Shown here piece by piece: positions 26,841-33,693 of a stretch of 64,000 nucleotides of DNA. The stretch comes from Achromobacter sp. Root83 (GTDB lineage Bacteria > Pseudomonadota > Gammaproteobacteria > Burkholderiales > Burkholderiaceae_B), in assembly GCF_001428845.1 (NCBI RefSeq), contig NZ_LMIU01000001.1, positions 930,984 to 994,983 of the forward strand, read 5' to 3'. The stretch's first letter is position 1, and every line of letters begins with the position of its first letter. Below the pieces are notes generated by a model, which was not told the origin of the DNA, ran no database searches, and worked only from the letters and a program-made list of their open reading frames with translations. The translations under genes were made by a program, and so were the position numbers.

Positions 26841-28289
26841 ATGACTGAACCGCTGTCCTTCCACCCCCGGCTGCGCGTGCGCACGGCCGACTTCTTTCCC
26901 GTTGACAATGCGCCGGCCGTCCGGCAATTGCCCGACGGCCCGGGTGTCGGGCTGCGCTGGTTGGCGCATTGCGTGCTGGGGAGCCATCTGCTGATGGTGG
27001 CGTGGCTGACCGGACCGCGCGGCGCGCAGGGCTTCGGGCTGGCGGTGGCCGATAGCGATTGGACGCTGCTGGCCACGCACTTCCAGCCGGTCGAACTGCC
27101 GGCGGGGCAGCCGGGCGCGCAGTCCGGCGATATCGAGCGCCACGGCGACATCTACGCCGCGCAGTTGCATTGCCTGCATCGGGACGCGCAAGGCTTGCGC
27201 GCGATGCTGGCGGTAGAGCAACGGGCCACGCGCCGCTACCCGGGCGCGCATGGGGGCGGCGTTGTGCTGACCTCGGGCGTGGCCGACTGGTTCCGGATAG
27301 AGATTGCGCTGGAAGCGGACGGGCGGCCTCGCCTGAATACGCGCGCGGCGCCGGCGCACCATGAACCGTTCTGCAATTCGCTGCATGCCGCGCAGTTTCC
27401 TGATGGCGGCCATTGGCTGGCGCTGCGCGACACGCTGCCCGAGACGGTCTCGGAAGCGGATGCCTACCTGAACACGCATCGCCGGCTGCACGTGGCCGCC
27501 GACCGGCAAGGCGTCCCGCAAGCGTGGCGTCCCATCGAGGGCGCGGAAGGCGCATTGCCAATGGATACGGTGCTGACGGGCGCGATGCACGCACGGGCCT
27601 ATGACGATACGCAGGTCGTGACCCTGCTGACCATGGCAGGGGCCACGCGCCTGTGCTTGCTGGATCTTGCCGAGGCGCGGCTGACGCAAGCCGTGGCGCT
27701 GCGCATCCCCAAGGGCCATTGGCGCGTGCTGGCCTGGCGCGCGGACGCAGCGGGGGAAGGCGGGGAGTTCTGGCTGCATGCCAGCAACGACAAGCTGAGC
27801 ATCAGGCATCGGGACAGCAGCTTGTGGCGCGTGACCTACGGGGCGGCGGCCGGCCGTGGCAAGAAGCGTTCGTCGCCAGGCTTGCCCGTGCTGGCCGAGC
27901 GCATCACCGAAGACCGCCTGGTTGCGGGGGCGGTCGCCATGGACTATGCGGACTTCACCCTGCTGTTGTGGCAGCACGGGCAGGGCATCAAGAACGTGGA
28001 ACCCATGCGCTGCGCGGTCCATCCCTTGGCGGGCCCCTTGCAAGAGACGACGGCCTGGGACTGCGCCCGTCTGGCCGACAGCCTGCCGCAAGCGCCGGCC
28101 AGGGAAGTGATGGCTTTCGGCCGAACGATGCAGCGGCCCGCCGAGCCCTCGCTGCCTGCGCGCGGATTTGATTTCGCGGGCCAGCGGGTGCTGGTGTTCG
28201 ACGAATGCAGCGCGCCGGCCGGGTTTCCGGACAGTGCGTTGCTGGGCACCGTCGAACCCGCCGTCAGGAGCGCGTCGGCGCGGGCTTGA
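26841..28289 (+). CDS. hypothetical protein, 482 residues, family not recognised
   Basis: This is a long frame with typical host codon use, but I do not recognise the family. The predicted protein is soluble, without a signal peptide or clear membrane span. It is rich in beta-prone segments (HLLMVAWLTGP, RLCLLDLAEARL, HWRVLAWRADA, FTLLLWQHGQG) and could be a beta-propeller-like or carbohydrate-binding-type fold; this is a guess from alternation only. No catalytic motif stands out. ATG at 26841 is used; in-frame TTG 26820 and GTG 26832 are alternatives. The 3' end overlaps the convergent DUF2784 gene by 26 bp. Confidence 0.6.
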   Translation: MTEPLSFHPRLRVRTADFFPVDNAPAVRQLPDGPGVGLRWLAHCVLGSHLLMVAWLTGPRGAQGFGLAVADSDWTLLATHFQPVELPAGQPGAQSGDIERHGDIYAAQLHCLHRDAQGLRAMLAVEQRATRRYPGAHGGGVVLTSGVADWFRIEIALEADGRPRLNTRAAPAHHEPFCNSLHAAQFPDGGHWLALRDTLPETVSEADAYLNTHRRLHVAADRQGVPQAWRPIEGAEGALPMDTVLTGAMHARAYDDTQVVTLLTMAGATRLCLLDLAEARLTQAVALRIPKGHWRVLAWRADAAGEGGEFWLHASNDKLSIRHRDSSLWRVTYGAAAGRGKKRSSPGLPVLAERITEDRLVAGAVAMDYADFTLLLWQHGQGIKNVEPMRCAVHPLAGPLQETTAWDCARLADSLPQAPAREVMAFGRTMQRPAEPSLPARGFDFAGQRVLVFDECSAPAGFPDSALLGTVEPAVRSASARA

Positions 28290-28656
28290 TCCGGTTACGG
28301 GCGCGGCGGCGCGCCCACAGCGCGTAGACGGCGATATTGCCCACGATCAGCAGCGCGGCCAGCACGATCTGCGTGGTTCTGGTGATGCCCTCGGGATAGA
28401 TGAGGCCCAGGACGTAATGCTCGATGAAGCCGCCGGCATAGCCTTCCTGGCCGGCCCGCTCGCGCAGCGACACCTCGAGCGGGGTCAGGGGGCAGATCCA
28501 GCCCATGCCGATCACCATGGCGCCCCAGGCCAGCGCCGGCAGATGCAGATAGGCGGCCCGGGGCTTGCACAGCGCCAGAAGGCCGCCGAACATCACGAAG
28601 GCGACGAAAAGGCCGTGCGCGACGAGCACCAGGTCGGCAAGGATGCGATAGGTCAT
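28264..28656 (-). CDS. DUF2784 small membrane protein
   Basis: This 130-residue protein has three to four hydrophobic segments: LADLVLVAHGLFVAFVMFGG, the ALAWGAMVIGMGWICPLTPLE region, and a C-terminal span ending with basic residues WARRRARNR. The GWICPLTPLE motif is the recognisable feature of DUF2784. Function is unknown. It is 7 bp downstream of the Mrr-like gene and its end overlaps the convergent 482-residue gene. Confidence 0.8.
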   Translation of the reverse strand: MTYRILADLVLVAHGLFVAFVMFGGLLALCKPRAAYLHLPALAWGAMVIGMGWICPLTPLEVSLRERAGQEGYAGGFIEHYVLGLIYPEGITRTTQIVLAALLIVGNIAVYALWARRRARNRIKPAPTRS

Positions 28657-28663
28657 CGGGGCT

Positions 28664-29239
28664 TCAGATCTTCAGGTCGCGCAGAAGCTTGGTCAATTCC
28701 GGCGCCGTCATCAGGGACACGCCCTGCGACTTCGCGTATTGCAGCGCGTTGTCGGACACATCGCCCAGCGCGATATAGATGGCTTCGCGGGCGCCGCGCT
28801 TCTCGCGCACGGCCTGCAGGTCGCGCAGCGGCTCCACGCCGACGCGGGCGGCCTTCCAGCGCTTGGCGCTGACGATGGCCACATGGCCGTCCTTGCTCAG
28901 CGCAAAATCCGCGCCGGGCAGTTGCAGGCGTTCGACTTCGCAGCCGTCACGCCGGAAACCGGCTTCGACGGTCTTCGAGAAGTCCGCCCAGGACATGGCG
29001 GCGGTGGCCTCGGCCACGGCCTGCACGCGCGTGCCGGATGGCGCGCGCAACTGCTTGTAGGCCGCCATGATCGAAATCACGGCGAACGGCACGGCGGCAA
29101 ACACGCCCATCGCGGCGTAATCCAGGGGCAGGGCGGCAAAGCCGCCCACGCACAGCAGCAGGGCCACGCCCGCGCCCATCCACCACGGTGAGCGCAGCAG
29201 GACGGCGAAGATGGAGTTCTGGGACATCTTGAGTTTCAT
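28664..29239 (-). CDS. membrane-anchored Mrr-like restriction-endonuclease-fold protein
   Basis: This is a 191-residue protein. Two N-terminal membrane helices (about 21-38 and 42-60) are followed by a cytoplasmic domain (about 80-191) with the Mrr_cat/PD-(D/E)xK fold pattern: GADFAL with Asp111, then AIVSAKRW with Lys126. The usual acid or Gln before xK is Ser here, so nuclease activity is uncertain. The C-terminal DNALQYAKSQGVSLMTAPEL matches the family's final beta-alpha unit. It belongs to the widespread small membrane proteins with this domain, whose role is unknown. The DUF2784 gene follows. Confidence 0.75.
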   Translation of the reverse strand: MKLKMSQNSIFAVLLRSPWWMGAGVALLLCVGGFAALPLDYAAMGVFAAVPFAVISIMAAYKQLRAPSGTRVQAVAEATAAMSWADFSKTVEAGFRRDGCEVERLQLPGADFALSKDGHVAIVSAKRWKAARVGVEPLRDLQAVREKRGAREAIYIALGDVSDNALQYAKSQGVSLMTAPELTKLLRDLKI

Positions 29240-29278
29240 GGCGGCTCGCGGCGGTGCGGTAAAGGGGATCGGGCCGGA

Positions 29279-29524
29279 TCAGGCGTCGTTGCCCGCGGCG
29301 TCAAAGGCGCGCACCACGATGCGCACGTCGCCGCAGGTCACGATCTGTCCGCCGCGGATCTTTGCCGTCTTGCGCGTTTCCACCACGCCGCCGACGCTGA
29401 CATGGCCGTCGGCAACAAGCATCTTGCCCGCGCCGCCGCTGTCGCACACGCCGGTGGCCTTGAGCAACTGGTTGATTTCAATATAGGGGCTGCCGTCGGC
29501 AAGGGTGAATTCGATGATGGGCAT
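29279..29524 (-). CDS. small S4-domain RNA-binding protein (YbcJ-like)
   Basis: This 81-residue protein is a single S4 RNA-binding domain: LNQL-like helix (EINQLLKATGVCDSGG), GKMLVADGHVSVGG, and ETRKTAKIRGGQIV. Length and pattern match YbcJ. It probably binds structured RNA or the ribosome; its target is unknown. ATG at 29524 is chosen over an upstream frame that would overlap the DUF502 gene. Confidence 0.85.
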   Translation of the reverse strand: MPIIEFTLADGSPYIEINQLLKATGVCDSGGAGKMLVADGHVSVGGVVETRKTAKIRGGQIVTCGDVRIVVRAFDAAGNDA

Positions 29525-29558
29525 ATCGCGCGAGTCAGTGAGATCAGGGGCGGGGCGC

Positions 29559-30338
29559 TCAGGCCGGGCGGTCGCCATTGGTATTGCCGGGGACGCCGGG
29601 GCCGGAGGCGCCGGGATTGCCAGGGTTACCGGGATTGCCGGGATTGCCAGAGGTGCCAGGGGTTCCAGGGGTTCCAGGGGTGCCCGGATTGCCCGCCGCA
29701 GCGGCCTCCTCGGCCGGCCCCTGGGGCGCGGCGGCCGGCGCCGGGCGGTTGTTGGTTTCGGCGCGCGCCATCCAGGCGATCAGCGACGAGCGCATGGCCT
29801 CTTCGACCGACATCTGGATGGGCTGGACCCAGTCCTGCGGGACGAAGACCGTGTAGCCGCCGATCATGTAGCCCATCGGCAAATAGACGGCGACGCGATC
29901 GCCCTGCGTGAAGCCTTCGGGCAGGCCTTCCATGCCGCGCCGGGTGACCAGGCCCACCAATTCCAGTTGCTGGCCCGGCACGCGCAGAATCACCACCTGC
30001 TGGGCCGTGTTCTTGGAGCTGGGCGAAAAATAATCGGCGAAGCTCTTCAAGGACGAATAGATGCTCTTGACCACCGGCAGGTTGGTGAACGGCATTTCCA
30101 CCAGCGTCAGCACCCGCTGCACGCGTTCCTTCGACACGAGATAGCCGATCGCCAGGATGCCCAGGATGCCCAGCGCCAGACCCATGCCCGGCACATAGAA
30201 GCCGCCGATGAACGGGCGCAGGAAGGTCAGCGCGACGGATTCCGTCCAGGCCAGGAAGATATAGAGCAGGTAGATCGTCAGCGCCAGCGGCAGGACGGTG
30301 ATCAGGCCGCGGAAGAAATATTTGTAGAGACGGGTCAT
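29559..30338 (-). CDS. DUF502 membrane protein with collagen-like C-terminal tail
   Basis: This is a 259-residue protein. Residues 1-190 are a DUF502 domain: two N-terminal membrane spans (about 10-30 and 52-70), VEMPFTNLPVVKSIYSSLK, and a beta-rich part with PGQQLELVGLVTRRG and VYLPMGYMIGGYTVFVP. After an Ala/Pro linker, residues 216-245 are ten perfect Gly-X-Y triplets, eight ending in Pro (mostly GNP or GTP), as in bacterial collagen-like proteins. The family function is unknown. ATG at 30338 is chosen over one four codons upstream. The tail is encoded by near-identical 9-bp units and may vary in length between strains. Confidence 0.85.
   Translation of the reverse strand: MTRLYKYFFRGLITVLPLALTIYLLYIFLAWTESVALTFLRPFIGGFYVPGMGLALGILGILAIGYLVSKERVQRVLTLVEMPFTNLPVVKSIYSSLKSFADYFSPSSKNTAQQVVILRVPGQQLELVGLVTRRGMEGLPEGFTQGDRVAVYLPMGYMIGGYTVFVPQDWVQPIQMSVEEAMRSSLIAWMARAETNNRPAPAAAPQGPAEEAAAAGNPGTPGTPGTPGTSGNPGNPGNPGNPGASGPGVPGNTNGDRPA
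29604..29693 (-). repeat. triplet-repeat DNA encoding collagen-like tail
   Basis: Ten tandem 9-bp units, mostly GGNAAYCCN or GGNACNCCN in the coding sense, encode Gly-Asn-Pro, Gly-Thr-Pro and related triplets at the C-terminus of the DUF502 protein. Such simple repeats are prone to slipped-strand length change. Confidence 0.8.
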
Positions 30339-30452
30339 AGGCAATGGCAAATTGGGGTCGGACAGCGATGCATGGCGTGCCGGGGGCCGCCAGCATAGCA
30401 GCCGGCGAATGGCAGCCGGGTAACAAAACCGCGTGGCGGGCGGGGGCCGGTA

Positions 30453-30920
30453 CTACCGGTCGACCGGCAAGAACAGGGTCTCCTTGATTTCCTCCATGAC
30501 CACGTAGCTGCGCGACTCGGCGGACGCGGGCAGACGTTTGAGGATTTCGCCCAGAAGACGGCGGTATTCATTCATTTCGGTCAGGCGGGCTTTGACCAGG
30601 TAATCGAAGTCACCCGACACCAGGTGGCATTCCATGACTTCGGGCACGTACAGCAGCTCTTTCTTGACCTTGTCGAAGACGTCGCCGGACTTGGCCGACA
30701 GCTTGATCTCCAGGAAAACGAGCAGGTTCTTGCCCAGCGCCGCCGGGTTGACGCGCGCATGGTAACCCGTGATGACGCCCTCGCGCTCCATGCGCTTGAC
30801 GCGGTCGGAGCAAGGAGTGGCTGAAAGGCTGACCCGCTCGGCCAATTCAGTCACCGAAATGCGGCCTTCGCGCTGCAGGATTTCCAGGATTTTCAGGTCG
30901 ATACGGTCGAGGTCGCGCAT
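30453..30920 (-). CDS. Lrp/AsnC-family regulator, probable dadA regulator
   Basis: This 155-residue Lrp-type protein has an N-terminal helix-turn-helix (DLKILEILQREGRISVTELA, then SATPCSDRVKRMEREGVI) and a C-terminal RAM domain (LVFLEIKLSAK, VMECHLVSGDFDYLVKARL). It is divergent from dadA. Lrp-type DadR proteins control D-alanine/L-alanine catabolism in pseudomonads, so regulation of dadA is likely. ATG at 30920 is used; GTG two codons upstream is possible. An inverted repeat that could be its site lies in the spacer. Confidence 0.88.
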   Translation of the reverse strand: MRDLDRIDLKILEILQREGRISVTELAERVSLSATPCSDRVKRMEREGVITGYHARVNPAALGKNLLVFLEIKLSAKSGDVFDKVKKELLYVPEVMECHLVSGDFDYLVKARLTEMNEYRRLLGEILKRLPASAESRSYVVMEEIKETLFLPVDR

Positions 30921-30959
30921 TTTCACTTTTGGCGATCATAAAACGGGGGCGGCCCGAGA

Positions 30960-30994
30960 AAAAGCACTGGCAAACGAAAATCTTCAGTGCTTTT
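30960..30994. promoter_or_regulatory. candidate Lrp-type operator before dadA
   Basis: A perfect 10-bp inverted repeat AAAAGCACTG (30960-30969) and CAGTGCTTTT (30985-30994), with 15 bp between arms, lies in the divergent lrp-dadA spacer. Position and symmetry suit binding by an octameric Lrp/AsnC protein. Binding itself is inference. Confidence 0.5.
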
Positions 30995-31056
30995 CACTGC
31001 CTGGAGGCCCATAGACTACCGAAATTCCTGTACAAAACCAAACACTGGAAAGAATC

Positions 31057-32358
31057 ATGCATGTGATCGTCCTCGGCAGCGGCGTTATCGGCACCACGAC
31101 CGCCTATTACCTGGCCCGCCAGGGCGCCAAAGTGACGGTGCTGGACCGCCAGCCCGCGGCGGCCCAGGAAACCAGCTACGCCAACGCCGGCCAGGTCTCC
31201 CCGGGCTATTCCACGCCGTGGGCCGCGCCCGGCATTCCGCTGAAAGCCATCAAGTGGCTGTTCCAGAAGCATGCGCCGCTGGCGATCCGCCTTGACGGCA
31301 GCCTGTACCAGCTCAAATGGATGGCGGCCATGCTGGCCAACTGTTCCGCGGACCGCTACTCGGTCAACAAGGAACGCATGCTGCGCCTGTCCGAGTACAG
31401 CCGCGATTGCCTGCGCGAACTGCGCGCCTCGACCGGCATCCACTACGAAGAGCGCACCCGCGGCACCTTGCAGCTATTCCGCACGGACGCGCAGATGGAA
31501 GCGGCGCGCCGCGACATCGCCGTGCTCGAAGAAGTGGGCGTTCCCTACGAACTGCTGGACCGCAACCGTCTCGTGACGGCCGAGCCCGCGCTGGCGCATT
31601 CGGTCCACAAGCTCTCGGGCGGTCTGCGCCTGCCGAACGACGAAACCGGCGACTGCCAGTTGTTCACGAAGCGGCTGGCCGACATGGCCGCCGCCCTGGG
31701 CGTGGACTTCCGCTACAACCAGACGGTGTCGGGCCTGGACAGCGTGGGGGGCCAGATCACCGGCGTGCGGGTCGGCGGCGAAGTGCTGACGGCGGATCGC
31801 TATGTGGCTGCCTTCGGCAGCTACACCCGGGGCTTTCTGGAGCCGCTGGGCCTGGATCTGCCGGTGTATCCGGTCAAGGGCTATTCGCTGACCATTCCCA
31901 TGAAGGACGAATCGGCCGCGCCGGTGTCGACCATCCTGGACGAGACCTACAAGATCGCGGTGACGCGTTTCGACCAGCGCATCCGGGTGGGCGGCATGGC
32001 CGAGCTGTCCGGCTTCGACCTGCGCCTGAAGGACGCGCGCCGCAAGACGCTGGAACTGGTGGTCAACGACCTGTTCCCCGGCAGCGGGCACGTCGCGCAG
32101 GCCGAGTTCTGGACCGGGCTGCGTCCCATGACGCCGGACAGCACGCCGGTCGTCGGCCCGACCCGTTACGGCAACCTGTATCTGAACACCGGCCACGGCA
32201 CGCTGGGCTGGACCATGGCCTGCGGCTCCGGCAAGCTCGTCGCCGACCTGGTCATGGGCCAACGCCCCGCCATCCGCACGGACGGCCTCGGCCTGTCGCG
32301 CTACGAGCGCAGCGCCGGATCCAGCCAGCCGCTCGTGCTGGACGGCAAACGCGCGTAG
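31057..32358 (+). CDS. dadA: D-amino acid dehydrogenase small subunit DadA
   Basis: This 433-residue FAD enzyme oxidises D-amino acids such as D-alanine to 2-oxo acids at the inner membrane, feeding electrons to the respiratory chain. The FAD motif GSGVIG is at residues 7-12, followed by [20 protein letters not shown], and the C-terminal [14 protein letters not shown] and [16 protein letters not shown] motifs are all DadA-specific. Length matches DadA. It is divergent from an Lrp-type gene; no alanine racemase (dadX) lies next to it. Confidence 0.95.
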   Translation: MHVIVLGSGVIGTTTAYYLARQGAKVTVLDRQPAAAQETSYANAGQVSPGYSTPWAAPGIPLKAIKWLFQKHAPLAIRLDGSLYQLKWMAAMLANCSADRYSVNKERMLRLSEYSRDCLRELRASTGIHYEERTRGTLQLFRTDAQMEAARRDIAVLEEVGVPYELLDRNRLVTAEPALAHSVHKLSGGLRLPNDETGDCQLFTKRLADMAAALGVDFRYNQTVSGLDSVGGQITGVRVGGEVLTADRYVAAFGSYTRGFLEPLGLDLPVYPVKGYSLTIPMKDESAAPVSTILDETYKIAVTRFDQRIRVGGMAELSGFDLRLKDARRKTLELVVNDLFPGSGHVAQAEFWTGLRPMTPDSTPVVGPTRYGNLYLNTGHGTLGWTMACGSGKLVADLVMGQRPAIRTDGLGLSRYERSAGSSQPLVLDGKRA

Positions 32359-32533
32359 CGCCCCGCCGCCGGGCCGCCCCAAGGCGGGGCAGCCCCCTCG
32401 GGGGGCAGCAAGCACGCGACGCGTGCGCGGCGTGGGGGCCCGATACAGCCGCCCCGCCGCCGGGCCGCCCCAAGGCGGGGCAGCCCCCTCGGGGGGCAGC
32501 AAGCGAGCGCAGCGAGTGCAGCGTGGGGGCCCC
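32359..32533. repeat. tandem 91-bp GC-rich palindromic intergenic repeat
   Basis: Two copies of a GC-rich element start at 32359 and 32450 (period 91 bp; the second copy ends near 32533). The first ~55 bp of the copies are identical, and the distal parts differ. Each contains nested hairpins (CCGCCCCAAGGCGG and CCCCCTCGGGGGG) and a GCAGC-rich tail. It lies right after dadA and may end transcription. It looks like a dispersed REP-like intergenic sequence of this bacterial group. Confidence 0.85.
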
Positions 32534-32565
32534 ATTTCTACTTGCCTCTATGCCAAAATCCGCGC

Positions 32566-33693
32566 ATGACTCATTTTCTGCATACTGCCGACTGGCAGAT
32601 CGGCCGGCAATACGGCCAGTTCGAAATTGACGACGCCGCGATGCTGGCCGAGGCGCGCTTTGACGTCGTGGCGCGCATCGCCGCGCTGGCCGCCGAGCGC
32701 GGCGTGGACGCGGTGCTGGTGGCCGGCGACGTGTTCGATACGCAGGGCGTGTCGGACCGCACGATCCGCCGGCTGTTCGCCGCCATGGCCGGCTATGCCG
32801 GTCCCTGGGTGATGATCGCCGGCAACCACGACGCCGCGCTGGCCGACAGCGTCTGGAGCCGCGCGATGCAGTTGGGCTGCATTCCCTCCAACGTCCATGC
32901 GCCGCTGCGCACCGGCGTGGTGGACCTGGCGGCGATCAATCTTGCCGTCCTCGCCGCGCCGCTGACGCAGCGCCATACCTACGACGACGTCACCCAGGCC
33001 TTCGACACCCTGGAGTCCGAACCCGGCCGCGTGCGCGTGGGCCTGGCGCACGGCAGCGTCGCCGGCCGGTTGCCGGACACCATCGACGCCACCAACCCGA
33101 TCGCTGCGGACCGCGCGGCCCGGGCGCGCCTGGACTATCTGGCGTTGGGCGACTGGCACGGCTGCCTGTCCGTGGACGACCGCACCTGGTATGCCGGCAC
33201 GCCCGAGCAGGACCGCTTCCGCGGCAACGAGCCCGGCTATGTGCTGGACGTGCGCATCGCCGCGCCCGGCGCGACGCCGCTGGTGGAGCGCGTGGCAACC
33301 GGCAGATACCGCTGGTCGGCCTGGTCCGAGACGCTGAGCCTGCCCACGGATGCGCAGGCGCTGGCCGAACGCATGGCCGCGTTGCGCGCCGAAGATGTGC
33401 TGCGCCTGGACGTGCAGGGCCACGTCAACATGGAAACCTGGGACGCGCTGCAGCGCGCCGTGGACCAGGCCGCCGCGCAGGTCCGGGCCCTGCTGCCGGA
33501 CCTGTCCGGCCTGCGGCTGGAACCCGACGAGGCGGACCTGGCCGAACTGCGCGCCAGCGGCTACGTGGGCGAGGTCGCGGCGCAGCTTCAGGCATTGCAG
33601 GGCGATGCCGCCCAGTCCGCCGTGGCGGGGGAGGCGCTGCGCCTGCTGCTGCGGTATCAGCGTGAAAGCGCGGCGCCGGGAGCCACGTCATGA
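32566..33693 (+). CDS. YhaO/SbcD-like metallophosphoesterase (DNA exonuclease)
   Basis: This 375-residue calcineurin-like phosphoesterase is of the Mre11/SbcD group. Metal-binding motifs are in order: FLHTADWQIG, VLVAGDVFDTQG, MIAGNHDAAL, GLAHGSV and LGDWHG. The C-terminal ~120 residues form the capping domain. Overlap of its stop with the next gene's ATG (ATGA) and the partner's SbcC/YhaN-type ATPase show that the two make a nuclease-ATPase complex probably working in DNA end repair. The length and partner fit YhaO better than SbcD. Confidence 0.88.
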   Translation: MTHFLHTADWQIGRQYGQFEIDDAAMLAEARFDVVARIAALAAERGVDAVLVAGDVFDTQGVSDRTIRRLFAAMAGYAGPWVMIAGNHDAALADSVWSRAMQLGCIPSNVHAPLRTGVVDLAAINLAVLAAPLTQRHTYDDVTQAFDTLESEPGRVRVGLAHGSVAGRLPDTIDATNPIAADRAARARLDYLALGDWHGCLSVDDRTWYAGTPEQDRFRGNEPGYVLDVRIAAPGATPLVERVATGRYRWSAWSETLSLPTDAQALAERMAALRAEDVLRLDVQGHVNMETWDALQRAVDQAAAQVRALLPDLSGLRLEPDEADLAELRASGYVGEVAAQLQALQGDAAQSAVAGEALRLLLRYQRESAAPGATS

